Assembly (NCBI RefSeq): GCF_963678635.1
Contig: NC_087065.1
Coordinates: 30,318,252-30,382,251, forward strand
Direction of reading: 5' to 3'
DNA: 64,000 nt
Origin: Symsagittifera roscoffensis
Taxonomy: Eukaryota > Xenacoelomorpha > Acoela > Convolutidae
The first letter of the stretch is position 1. Each line of letters starts with the position of its first letter. The notes beneath the pieces are model-generated. The model was not told where the DNA came from. It did not search any database and saw only the letters and a list, made by a program, of their open reading frames with translations. Below are positions 46,966-58,500 of the stretch, in pieces. The translations under genes and the position numbers were made by a program.

Positions 46966-48029
46966 ATCCAACCCGAAACTGATTTTTTCTAGAAGTTTCA
47001 TAATGTATTGTATATTTTAGAACTTTTTTCAGACCCCGGATGGAAGCAACTCGTTCGCATTTCCTCTTTTATGCTTTCAATTTTTAATTTGATTATAAAG
47101 TTTTTTTTACTAAACAATCAAAATCCCTAACTTATTTCTGAAAACTTATTGTTAAGTGACTACTGTTACTACTCCATGTGACGACGACCAACATAGAAAT
47201 GACTAGAATAAAGTCGAACTCATGTTTATTCCAGGTACAAATCTTTTGAAAGCAGGGCATAAGGGTAGAATTAAACTCAGTAACGAACTGACGAACCGCG
47301 GTAAACCATCCGGCTGTAAAATTAGCGTGGAAAGCATACAGTGAACTTCATCCGAAATTACTCAATGCGATAACAGGTCCAACTCATCTCAAGTTAGTTT
47401 ATTATTCAAGACTGCTTTCAATTAGTTTGGGATGCTCGACCAGACGCTCCCCCTCCCAGCTCCAAACGCCCTAGCATATTAAAAAGGATATCATCGCTCC
47501 CCATCAGGCATGAGATCTCTGACCTCCCGAAGGTGGCCGGCATATAAAAGGAGCTATTTTTTTTCTTTCAAAAATTGCTCCTAAGAAAAAGCCAATATCG
47601 GCTCTGATATTTGACTCTTAACGTCTTGCAGCAGCTTTAACTTAAGTCTTCTCTCACTGTCTAGAAATCGACAGATGATCTCCAAAAAAAATTGTTTTCG
47701 AAAGTTTTCATTTTTTTTTGCTTCTGTCCTACTTTTTACTTGCATCCGACCAGTTATCCTTGTTATGTTTTTTGACCTTTTTATTCTAAGATATCCTTGT
47801 TATTTTTAAAGACATTAAGTTTCAAACTTCTCGATTTTATAATGGAACATCACGCTGTCATCGGTTTTTTGATAGTTTTAACCACCTCAAAAATACATTT
47901 GCTGTATCAGACTTTCAACTTGGTAAGTTTAGTTTGAGATTGTATCGCTTTTTGTCGCACTTCTTTCTTGTTTCCCATTTCTTTCACCTCTCTGTGATTA
48001 ACCGCAGCTATCCAGGAAATCAAGGTGAC
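46966..48029. other. Intron sequence with a TATA-like motif
   Basis: The part 47220-47560 is richer in G and C than its surroundings. ggcatataaaaggagc (47538-47553) resembles a TATA box between GC-rich flanks, but no downstream gene start is seen and no initiator could be confirmed. The rest shows T-rich runs only. Confidence 0.3.
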
Positions 48030-48388
48030 CAGGGGCGGATCTAGGATTTTCTCAAGGGGTGGGGGCGGATTTTCAAAAAAAATTCGATTATTTTGTGGAC
48101 TTTTTTAGGGTCGACCAAATTGGTATTCCGAGCTCTCGCAAAGCACTAAAAATAAACTTAAAATAGGCCACAAAAGCGTTTTAGGACACTTTTTGGAAAA
48201 TTTTTGACCAAAAATAGCGTTTTTTCGGAGGGCGTCGCCGCTCAAACTTCGCCTTTAAGAAAAATTTTAGGGTCCGTCAGCCAAAATAGATATCTCAAAA
48301 TAGGACAAAGGGGGACTCTTTGGGTCGGCAGGAGTCGAATCCCTGAGGAAAAAGGCATGAGCCCCCACCCCCCGTAAATCTGTCCCTG
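48030..48388 (+). mobile_element. hAT-like MITE, 359 bp
   Basis: The ends are caggggcggatctagga (48030) and taaatctgtccctg (48388), inverted repeats with a few mismatches. Flanks aaggtgac and aatgtgat agree in six of eight bases. The interior holds the family blocks 'gggtcgaccaaatt', 'tttttcgg', 'gactctttgggtcggcagg'. It ends about 400 bases before the receptor exon at 48790. Confidence 0.85.
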
Positions 48389-48540
48389 AATGTGATTGCC
48401 AGATATGTTCGTATCGGTCAACGTATGATCATTGACTGCTCTAGTTTTTGTCCTATTTTTTGTATGGTTTCACGAAACAACCAATAATTGTATTTTTGAG
48501 ACCATTTTAAAGTGATAAGGCGACAATTCGTAGCATGGCA

Positions 48541-48585
48541 TTAACAAGTAGAATGCGCTTGCTCCGCTTGCTCCGCATGCTCCGC
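48541..48585. repeat. Short GC-rich repeat of tgctccgc words
   Basis: ttgctccgc, ttgctccgc and atgctccgc occur in a row (48557-48584), ending in ccgcag. The run lies about 200 bases upstream of the receptor exon, in DNA of higher GC than the rest of the intron. Confidence 0.6.
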
Positions 48586-48789
48586 AGCTTACATCCGGCA
48601 GGAGAGGAATACTGCGCGTGCATCAGTGTTCTTTGCATAATCTAATAGCCATTTGTTACCAGTTGTGGCTTGTTACGAATTGTGGGGTCGCCTCACATTC
48701 TACAGGCTGGCTTTTCGGCGCTCCATTCAATCATGAACACATTTTAGGTTTGACTTCGGGAAGACCTGCTGTCAACGCTCTTTTTCCAG

Positions 48790-48991
48790 CCCACGCTCGT
48801 CGGTCAGAGTCACAGGGCATGGCTGTGGAGAACGAACCCCTCAATGGATCTGCCAAACCACCGGGAGGTGAAGCTGGGGGAGCCGCAGACAGGCCACCCC
48901 GTACACGCAAACTGACACTAGCCAACCTTGCACACCGAATGATTGAGGCTCGGGTGAAGGAGGTCCCTCGCACTGTCGATAAAGTGTCCAG
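48790..48991 (+). CDS. Cys-loop ligand-gated ion channel, exon before M4
   Basis: The acceptor is ctctttttccag (ending at 48789); the donor is tccag|gttagc at 48991/48992. Its first two bases complete the codon begun at 12421 (T|CC, serine), and it ends after two bases of an AG|G arginine codon. It encodes HARRSESQGMAVENEPLNGS, a Gly/Pro-rich stretch (PPGGEAGGAADRPPRTRK), then LTLANLAHRMIEARVKEVPR and TVDKVS. The last part is the amphipathic helix before M4; (I/V)DKVSR directly before M4 is a hallmark of the GABA/glycine/GluCl branch. GC content is far above the flanks. If the next intron is retained, the frame stays open for 36 more codons and stops at 49098-49100, giving a subunit without M4. 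Confidence 0.92.
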
Positions 48992-49227
48992 GTTAGCAAG
49001 ATCAACAGGGGGGCTTAACCATCTCATACAACACCAAATGGAAGATGAGGCGCTATCGTCTATCGACAAAATAACAGAAGGGGTGGCCTTAGAAGTTTAA
49101 ATCATATTGTGCAGTTTAATGATTCAATTCGGCTTCTTATTTTGAAGATTTCTCAAAAACAAGAAGAAAGATGCAGCGTTTGTCTTTGACTTTTCAAAGT
49201 GAAAAAAGAAGGGTGTTGACTTTTTAG
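48992..49227 (+). other. Short intron (236 bp) of the ion channel gene
   Basis: Starts gttagc and ends gactttttag. The phase is conserved: AG at the end of the exon and G at 49228 form the arginine codon of DKVSRYLFP. The first 109 bases stay open in the exon frame. Confidence 0.88.
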
Positions 49228-49342
49228 GTATTTGTTCCCAATTGCGTTCCTCATCTTCAACGTGGCCTATGCCACCTATTATGCCATATGCATCCATATG
49301 TACAGACAACACCTGAGGGAGAAGATGGCACAGCTGCAGTAA
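49228..49342 (+). CDS. Cys-loop ligand-gated ion channel, last exon with M4 and stop
   Basis: After the acceptor tttttag (ending at 49227) the exon reads YLFPIAFLIFNVAYATYYAI, then CIHMYRQHLREKMAQLQ and TAA (49340-49342). FPxxFxxFNxxY is the conserved start of transmembrane helix M4 in Cys-loop receptors, which packs against M1 and M3 in the lipid. Most family members end within a few residues of M4; the 17-residue basic tail here is a little longer. Neither AATAAA nor ATTAAA occurs in the next 450 bases. Confidence 0.95.
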
Positions 49343-49801
49343 CAGCAGCAGTAACAGCCGCAGCTGCGTGAACACCACAAACATCCGAGACGCCAGCAGA
49401 CAACCCATCTTGTTGATTGCCGCCTGTGACTCATCAAAACTATATTCAATGTTTTGGAAAATATTGCCGCACCGAATCATTCTTGAATCATTCAGAACTA
49501 TTGATCGAAAAACAAAAACGCTTATGTTCCAAGTCCATATGCAGAAAAACACTAGGTGGTACCCCTAAGACGCTTAATTTTAGTCAGCCTACAGTACCCC
49601 TTGTTAATGGATCAGCACCAAAACTCATCAAATCAGACAAAAATACTGATAAGATGGTCAGCCATCCAAACTGTGTGAAGCATTTACATTACTTTCATAC
49701 TCTGTGACCTTGAAAGTAGGCATTTTATTAGAAACAAACAGCTGCAGCAACTTCACTTGCCAATTTTTGTTTCTAAATTTTATAAAAAGAAGTAATTTGG
49801 T
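49343..49801 (+). other. Probable 3' untranslated region
   Basis: Follows the stop codon directly and begins with a CAG/CAGC-rich stretch (49343-49375). Composition is closer to the exons than to intron DNA up to about 49700. No poly(A) signal is seen, so the transcript end is unknown. The long - strand ORF here (49124-49552) is antisense to the M4 exon and is not called. Confidence 0.5.
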
Positions 49802-50164
49802 CAGATGCAGATTTTAGGTCGATAGCAAATTGATTTTCTGAGCTCACCCAAATCCCTATATAGGCCCAACTTTGACCAAATTTTCTGCACCACCGTTTGA
49901 AAAACAGGCCAAAAAAGGCGTTCTAGTCACTTTTTGAAGTCTGACCAAAAATTTGTGTTTTTTCGGCGCGCGCTCTTATCCCAAAAAACTATATATTGGC
50001 GCCAAAGGCACCTTCAGAAAACTTTTAGAGTAGATCAGCCAAAAATGGAGGTCTGAAATTAGTACTAGAGGGGGACCCTTTGTGCAGGAAGGGGGGGTCA
50101 AATCCCAGAGAGGGAAGGAGCTTCCGCCCACCGCCCTACTGATTTCCAGTCCAATCCGCTACTG
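49802..50164 (+). mobile_element. hAT-like MITE, 363 bp, just after the gene
   Basis: The left end cagatgcagattttagg and the right end ccgctactg are decayed TIRs. Flanks aatttggt (49794-49801) and aattttgt (50165-50172) agree in seven of eight bases. It contains the family blocks 'ggcgcgcgctctt', 'gggggaccctttg' and 'gggggggtcaaatccc'. It may lie in or just after the 3' UTR. Confidence 0.85.
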
Positions 50165-50172
50165 AATTTTGT

Positions 50173-53100
50173 CCAATTTCACTTCATTGCAATTATACAT
50201 TGCCTTTTGGGAGAATAGTTGTAGATTCTTCGAGCACTTATTTGCAGTTTTCTTAAAAAGTCAATTTCTCCGCTAAACTAACTTTGTTAGAGCACATCTC
50301 GCCATTTTTAATGTTCATATGTTCTTAATTCAAGCATGATCGGAATTTCCAAATTTAATTATGAATCTAAAGTTTTTCATATGACGCCGAAAAATTGGTA
50401 AATCAATTATTTCTTAACATATATGAAAAATGTATTCAAAAAAGGGATCTATTAATCTATTAACAATGACACCCTCCTCTCTTTTTCAAAAGAAAGGGTG
50501 GGGGAGGGTGGAAATAATTTAAAGTTTAAGGTAGACGAATCAATCAATCAGTTCGATCAATCAGAATGCAGCAAAATTTGATTCATAAATAGGAGGCTCT
50601 AATGATAATTGTTCCGACTTTCGAAGAACATTACGAGGCCAAACTGTGCACTGGATAGGTGCACATTTTTTTGTGTCGATATGTTCCTGGATTCCAGAGA
50701 TAAGTATTTGAACATGTTCCAAATTGTAAGTGAATTCCACTTACAAGATTTACCTGGATTCCCCGTACATATAATTGTATAGTAAATTTTGTCGGCACAT
50801 TTAATTTGTTGCGCAATCAAACATAGTTAGTTAGTTGTTCTGGATTCCGCAACTGTGAGTGGATTCCGCAAAATGTTAGTGGATTTTTTTGCTTTTGTTT
50901 ATAGGGATAGATAAATACCAAGTATTTATCTACAAAAGTGTTCATAACGCCAAGTTTTAGATTATCACAATTTTTCAGGCATTTTTGAACTACCTTTGAA
51001 AACCATTTTACACTGACTATTAAACTTGACAATTAAACAATGAAAATTTTACGTTGACTACTATCACAACTTTCAACTCAGTATAAAGCTGTAAAACTTT
51101 CCATTGAATAAAGAGTTGCTTCAAATGCAGTTCGAAGAAACAACTTATAGAGCATCAAAAAATTTATTATTTGAAAATTAGATTAATTTTTAGTCTGTGA
51201 AGTTCATGCCAAGAAAAGAAAAGTTATTGTTTTTTTCTTGGAATTTGCTAATTTTAGCATTGGTTAGTTTCTAGCAACTTTTGATTGAGTATGCATGAAG
51301 CGATTGTTTCATAATTTTTTATCTCATTCACAAGGCGAGGAAGATAATAAAACCTTCTTGTTCAGCGAAACCTTGATAATTTTGTCTCCAAGATTCATGA
51401 TATGCCAGTAAAAACCATCTGGGTTGACAGCAAACAAATATTTTGCTTATTTTTAATTCCATACAGGAAAAATGCTTGTCATACAATTACGTAGATGGAT
51501 TCTATGGAAAAAAAACTTAGCTTATTTTTCCCTGATTTTTTTGCGGCAGTCAAATCTCTCATCTACTATTTTTATATGCTATATTTTACTGGCACTTAAA
51601 AATACTATGTCACGGTTTTTAGCCACTAAATTTGATTTAAAAAAAGCATTGTTGTTATTTCGTGATTTTTAATGTTGGTAATACAGTGCGGATTTGAGTT
51701 ATCCGGACAAAACGAGCGAAGTTTGAAGTTTCAAAGGCGTTTTTCTCAAACTGGGTTGTGATTAGACAAAAAGTGAACTGGACAATAATTTTGCCAGAAT
51801 TATTATGGTGCAGTTTTTTAAAAAAATCTTTATAAGAGAACTAATTTTTGCCTGATAGAAAAAAAACTCTTTTTTTTGTACATAAGAAATTCAAAATTTT
51901 TTCCTGAAAGCATATTTCAGAAATTTTGTGCATATTTTTGGAGGTTTTCTCATCTAGAGCCTTGTTGGGCTGCATAAGTGGCTTCTTTCGATATAAGTTT
52001 CTCGTCAATTGATCAGATAGCTTCAGCGTAAGTTTTGATGAAACAGAAATAAAGCCAAATTCACCTTTTTTATGGCGTAAAATTTGGATTGCAGATCGAA
52101 TTTTGGTTGCTGCGTTTAAAAGTTTTTGTATAATTTTAAGCCAATTTGAGAAGAACGACTTAAATTTTCCGATGATCTTTGTTTTCTTTCGGTTAATTTA
52201 AATCAGCACTGTACGCTCCATTGAACTTCTTGGAGAATCGTTGAATGCAGTTCATCTGTGCAATTCTTGCTTCTTAAAGGATTTTTTTAAAAAGAAAACT
52301 TCGTTATTGTGTTTTTGAATAAAAAACACAAAAAATTAATGCGAAACTTGAATAGATTGTTCTGGAAAAAATGCTATAGTTATTTAATTTTTATGTTGGA
52401 AAAAAACTGTCGAGAACAGAGTCTCTATGCAATGTTTGGCTTCTGTACGTCCGGTGTTATACAAACTGTATAAAAATCATTTATCGATTTTTAAAAATAG
52501 TTTGACAGGCATTTTAGGTCAGCCCGTACAGCAGTGGTCAGTTTTTGCAGCAGTATTATTATTAAGACCATTTATCTACATCATTAAGACCATGTATAGA
52601 AATGGTACTGCACATTTCCTCTGATCAGGGGTAAAACCAGAAGAAGAAATTGCACTGCTGTTCCAGTACTAATTTGGTTCACTGCTGTATCGGTGGTGTT
52701 TTTGAGTCCTGCAATTCTGATCAAAAAATATCCAAGAAGATTGCTGATAGAATTTTAAAGTGCTGTTGCAGTACTGACTCAGTGCTGTTTCAGATCTATC
52801 CAGAATTATCCATTGGATTGCTGCTGCTCTACGCTGGCTCGTTCTATTAACTTTGGGTTTCCTACCTAGTAAAAGTTTTAATTCAGATCTGAATGAACCT
52901 TTTTCAGATTAAATTTTGAATCTAAAATGGATTGCGAAACGTTAAAAACTGCTTTGATACATTCAGAATGTGTTATTTCAGATATAACTTCAGAAAAGAA
53001 ACTTTGTTTTTCTCGGTTGCATTTGGTTAAAAAATATTAATGAAATTTACTCAGTTTTGTTTCACATCGGAGATTATTGAAATATGTTTCCCAAAATTTG

Positions 53101-54822
53101 AGACAAATATCGGATGGAGTTTGGCCAAAAAGTAGACAACTTTTATTTCATACTCGTCAAAAAGTAAAAAGAAACATTCAATCTAAAAACTTGATTCCTT
53201 GCTAAAAACTCTAAAAACTACTTTCATTTGAGAAAAATTAAAATTTTAACGCCTAAAATAATCACAAATAAAGCTAATGTAAGCCTGCTCATTCGCTCGA
53301 AATTGACGAAAACTCAAATTTCAAACCGGTTTTTCTGAACACTGGGAACAATTTTTAGAAAATTTCTAAAATTGTTTGAATCACGACTGATAGGGCTTTA
53401 ATATGACATATCACTCAACCCAGTCCGTCCGATGATTATTTAGGGTAACAGATTTTGCGTGGAAAGCAAAAAAAATAAAAAAACTAAAACATCCAACTCC
53501 AAAGTTCCTCCTCATGTTCATTGGTCGGAACAAAAAGAAATGCAAGTAAAACATCTACTTTTTATTTATTTTGTTTATTTATTTTTTTATCCCAACTTTA
53601 TTTGATTAGTATACCATTGTCGTCTTAAGGAAGTGTCCTCTTTTAGATGTATCTAGTTTTTGCTACGTACGTATCGGATAAGGCATGAGTAGCGCACGAA
53701 AATCGGAATTTTTTAAAAGTCTTCTTACAATTTGTAAAGCAGTTGAACAAAAAATTATTTAAAAAATTGTTTGTTTCATTATTTGGTAGTTTTTTTACCG
53801 CTAATTAATCTTATTATAATTGATAATTGGAAAAGCTGTAGAAATGTCGAAATGAGTTGTTTGCTCGAATTCTTTTTTATAATTTATTAAATGTTGTGTC
53901 GGATCTAACTTCAGATCTGAAGTGTTGTGTTTCATGGTTATTTTAAATCTCAAACTTTCTATTCCAGATCTGATTTTTCAAAATTAGAACTCTCAATAGA
54001 AAACACTAGTGCTTATTCTCTGTTTTTAGTAAAAAAACGTGCGTATTCTTAGGTAGGTGCTATGGGAGGAGAGTTTGTTAGAAGATCCTTAGGTTATTAT
54101 CAAAGATCTGAAATAACATAGTTTAGATCAGTGAATGAATTTAGGCAAGAAGTTAAAACTTTTCGATCATGTAATTAAAATTCATTAGTTGAGGGATTGA
54201 TTAGTAAGCAACTGAGAAAAATTGATTTCTGAGAGATGAACAGAAGAGCTTTACTTTACTAAAAACTTTTAAAAACTGGCAGATGATGTTTTTGTCTCAA
54301 AGAGTCTCTTGGGTTTTGGTGACAAAATGGCGTTAGAACTGCTTTTGTTTTGGAGAATAGAGAATAAAAATCATTAAAATAAACTATCGACGCAAACGCT
54401 TTAGAAATAATAACAGTTGAGGGTATTGAAAGTATGCCAATTGGTTTCAACTTCAAGTCACTTGATACGAATGGAAACAAAAGACTTAAAGTTAGTTTTT
54501 GATAATATGCTAATTGGTTTGATTTACGTCACTGGATGCTAAATTAGCACCAAGAGTTATCAAAACTGAAATGTTGAAATTGGCTGATTGTTAGAAATAA
54601 AACGTGCGTGAAGGGAACTTATATGGTTCAAACGCAACATGTGTTGGAGTTTTTTTTGAACTTTTTTGTTTTTGAGTTTTTTGAGAGTTGTCATCAAAGG
54701 TTTTCAATTTTGCAGCCGAAACGAATAAGCTGATTCAATAATATAAATTGTCCTTAATTATCTCTGATTTTTTAAAAAAAAGTTTGAGACTTCGCTATTC
54801 TGTTTAGAAGCCAGCACGGATG
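50173..54822. other. AT-rich sequence downstream of the gene, no gene recognised
   Basis: No domain, TIR pair or tandem array was recognised over about 4.6 kb. The word tggattcc recurs five times in 50690-50880, around a palindrome with arms ttgtaagtg and cacttacaa (about 50726-50748, five bases between). Words of the gcagtactg type recur in 52530-52800. ORFs are short and without known motifs. aataaa occurs near 51105, more than 1.7 kb after the stop codon. Confidence 0.4.
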
Positions 54823-54830
54823 GACTCAAT

Positions 54831-55298
54831 CAGGCGCGGATCTAGGAATTTCTCGAGAGGGGGGGGGGGGGGGCGGATTTTCAAAAAAAAATTTTGTCGA
54901 CCTTTTTTTTAGGTCGACCAAATTGAATTTCTGAGGTCTCCCAAAGTACCAAACAGACCCTGTTTTGGTCAAAGTTTCTGCGGCGCAGGCAAAATTTGAA
55001 AAACAGGCCACTTTTTGGAAAATTTCGACCAAAATATCTTACACGTGCTGATGACATCAAACTTGTACAAAAATCAAGTCATAAAATTTAATCAAGGATT
55101 TAAAGGAGAAACGTTAGCAACAAAAAGACGAAAACTGCCCCCCCCCCCCCCCCTCCCTCAAAGTTAGTATAGATTGGCGCCGAAGGAAGTCAACCAAAAA
55201 TGGATATTATCTCAAAATAGTACAAAGGGGAGACCCTTTGGGTCGACAGGGGGTCGAAGCCCTGGGGGAAGGGCGTGCCCACCCTAAATCCGCTACTG
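54831..55298 (+). mobile_element. hAT-like MITE with perfect 8-bp target duplication
   Basis: The ends are caggcgcggatctagga (54831) and aaatccgctactg (55298). The flanking 8-mers are both gactcaat (54823-54830 and 55299-55306), a perfect duplication. It contains a G run after the left end, a C run at 55138-55152 and a 102-bp foreign insert (55037-55138). The perfect duplication makes it the youngest-looking copy in the window. Confidence 0.95.
55037..55138 (-). repeat. 102-bp piece of the downstream array, inverted inside the MITE
   Basis: From tcttacacgtgctgatgaca to gaaaactgc this is the exact reverse complement of 55669-55770, 530 bases away. It starts and ends inside the MITE and has no TIR or target duplication of its own. 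The right border meets the C run. It has the look of templated filler DNA or local strand switching. Confidence 0.95.
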
Positions 55299-55559
55299 GA
55301 CTCAATCTTTTTTGATGACTTGTTAAGTTTTTTTTAAAAAACTTTCCTTCTTAACAAAAAGTTAGACTCTTTTCCATTTCCCTCTTGTCAAATACTTTTT
55401 TTGCGCTATCAGTGATAACCTAAATAGAAAACTGCCTGTTACTCATTTTGAGCTCTATAAATGTTCAATCCATGGTGCAAACATATTTTAGTCATGAAAG
55501 GAAAAAATCATGGTGCAAAAGTATTTTAGTCTTGTATTTTAGTAAAGTATAAAAATCAG

Positions 55560-58500
55560 TTTTTAAAAACTATAAAAAAATTATTGTACAATTTCGACAT
55601 CACCAGCAAGTGGAATATTTACACCTCGTACTGCAGAAGGATTTGTTCCTGTCAAAAAATACAAAAACGCAGTTTTCGTCTTTTTGTTGCTAACGTTTCT
55701 CCTTTAAATCCTTGATTAAATTTTATGACTTGATTTTTGTACAAGTTTGATGTCATCAGCACGTGTAAGATCTACTCCTCGTATTGCAGAAAAAATTGTT
55801 TCAATTATCACCGTGTCGCTGGAAAATTGAAGTAATGTAGAAAAAAGGCTGGATATATACGAGATAAACATAATTTCACTTTTCTATACCTTGATTTTTG
55901 ATTTTACGTTCAATGCATTCGTATGGAATCCATTTTTTGTACAAAATCGAACCACACACGCTTTAGTTTTTACTAATCCTTAAGTGATCTTCGGGAGGCA
56001 ATCTTAAAAAAATCCCTTGTCTTACAACTTCTTATAAATGTTTTGGGAAGTATATTTTACATCTTCTTTTTGAAAAAGCTGTAAAATATCGACAATTTGT
56101 ACCACAAAGTTGTTTAAAAATAGAAAAAATTTTAAAACTGCAAAAAAAAGACTTTAGAATATGTTTTACTACGCGTCATGTAGATATGAAGATCACTTTT
56201 GAAAAATTTCCATTTCAAATTTTCCTCGTGAAAAATTTCAAGCAATTTTTAAAATGTGTTTCGATTTCTAAAATTAGACAATTTTTTTAAACCATTCTAG
56301 AGCTGCGTTAGCATTTGAATTTTAGTTTGATTTCATCTGAACAAAAATTTCTTTCATTCGTATCAAATAGTTTCAGTACAATTTCGACATCACCAGCAAG
56401 TGGAATGTTTACACCTCGTATTGCTGAAAGATTTGTTCATGTCAAAAAATACAAAAACGCAGTTTTTTTTTTTTTTTTATAACATTTCTCCTTTAATTTA
56501 TTGGAAAAATTTTATAACTTGATTTTTTTTACAATTTTGATGTCATCAGCACGTGTAAGACCTACTCCTCGCCTTGCAGAAAAAATTGTTTCAATTATCA
56601 CGTTGTCGCTGGAAAAAAGAAGTATTGTTGTAAGAAATGCTAGATATATGCAAAAAAAACATAATGCCACTTTTATATACCTTGAGTTTTGATTTTACGT
56701 TCAATGCATTCGTATGGAATGCAGTTTTTGCACAAAATCGAACCACATACGCTTAAGTTTCTGCTAATCACTAACTGATCTTCGGGAGACAATCTTACAA
56801 AAATTCCCTGTCTTTTTACTTCTTATAAAAATTTTGGGAAGCCTATTTTACAAATTCTAATTGAAAAAGCTGTAAAATTTTGCAGTTTGTCCAACAAAGT
56901 TTTTTAAAAACAAAAAAATTTTTAAACTGCAAAAACAGACTAGAATATGTTTCACTACGCGCCAAGTAGATATAAAGATTACTTTTGAAAAGTTTCCTTT
57001 TTTTAATTTTTTTCGTGACAAATTTCAAACAAACTTTAAAATGTGTTTTGGTTTCTAAAATTAGAAAGTTTTTCAAATCAATTCTAGAGCTGCGTTAGCA
57101 TTTGAAATTTAATTTGGGTTCATCTGAACAAAAACTTCTTTCATTCGTATCAAATAGTTTCTGTACAATTTTGACATCACCAGCAAGTTGAAGATTTATA
57201 CCTCGTATTGTTCATGTCAAAAAATACAAAAACGCAGTTTTTGTCATTTTTGCTAACGTTTCTCCTTTACTTTATTGAAAAAATTTTATGACTTAATTTT
57301 TGTAAAATTTTGATATCATCAGCACGTGTAAGATCTACTCCTCGTATTGCAGAGAAAACTGTTTCAATTATCACCGTGTCGCTGGAAATTGAAGTATTGT
57401 AGAAAAAATGCTGGTTATATGCGAAATAAACATAATTTCACTTTTCTAAACCTTGATTTTTGATTTCACGTTCAATGCATTCGTATGGAACCCATTTTTG
57501 TGTACAAAGTTGAACCAAATTTGCTCAAGTTTTCACTAATCACTAATTGGTCTTCGGGAGACAATGTTACAAAAATCCTTTATCATACAATTTCTTATAA
57601 ATGTTTTGGGAAGCCTATTTTACAGTTTCTTTTTGAAAAAGCTTTAAAATATCGCAAATTGGTCCCACAAAGTTATTTCAAAATAGAAATGTTTTTAAAA
57701 CTGCAAAAAAAGACTTTAGAATATGTTTCACTACGCGTCAAGTAGATATGAAGATCAGTTTTGAAAAAATTCCATTTTCAATTTTTCAAAGAAAAATTTC
57801 AAACAATTTTTTATTTGTGTTTCGATTTCTAAAATAGGATAACCTTTGTAAAACCATTCTAGAACTGCGTTAGCATTTGAATTTCAGTTTGATTTCATCT
57901 GAACAAAAGTTTTTTTCATTCGTAACAAATAGTTTCTGTACAATTTCGACATCACCAGCAAGTGGAAGGCTTACACCTCGTATTGCAGAAAGATTTGTTC
58001 ATGTCAAAAACTACAAAAACATGTCAAAAACCATTTGTTTATGTCAAAAACTATTTGTTCATGTCAAAAACACAGTTTTTGTTTTTTTTTGCTAACGTTT
58101 CTACTTTAAATCATTGACTAAATTTTATGACTTGATTTTTGTACAATTTTGATATCATCAGCACGTGTAAGATCTACTCCTCGTATTGCAGAAAAAATTG
58201 ATTCAATTATCACCGTGTCGCTTAAAAAATGAAGTATTGTTGTAAAAAATGCTGGATATATGCGAAATAAACATACCGCCACTTTTATATACCTTGAGTT
58301 TTGATTTTACGTTCAATGCATTCGTATGGAATGTATTTTTTTTGTACAAAATCAAACCACATACGCTTAAGTTTCTACTAATCACTAACTGATCTTCGGG
58401 AGACAATCTTACAGAAATTACCCATCTTATTACTTCTTATAAAAGTTTTGGGAAGCCTATTTTTCAAAATCTAATTGAAAAAGCTGTAAAATTTTGCAGT

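Larger units (their letters stand above)
12422..48789 (+). other. Giant intron of the ion channel gene (about 36.4 kb)
   Basis: The intron is bounded by gtaagt at 12422 and tctttttccag ending at 48789. It interrupts a codon (phase 1), T|CC, giving serine. Nearly all of it is repeats, listed separately. No other gene with convincing exons was found on either strand. The length assumes that the assembly is right across the 200-N gap and the duplicated blocks. Confidence 0.8.

Noticed and set aside
48618-49100. 160-codon + ORF as a single-exon gene starting at 48618
   Set aside because: The receptor exon with a good acceptor at 48789 and donor at 48992 explains the conserved part; codons before 48790 and after 48991 are intron read-through.
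49124-49552. 142-codon - strand ORF with a leucine run
   Set aside because: It is antisense to the M4 exon and the 3' UTR; the leucine run is the complement of CAG repeats.
54826-55032. 68-codon - ORF with a proline run
   Set aside because: The proline run is the complement of the G run in the MITE.
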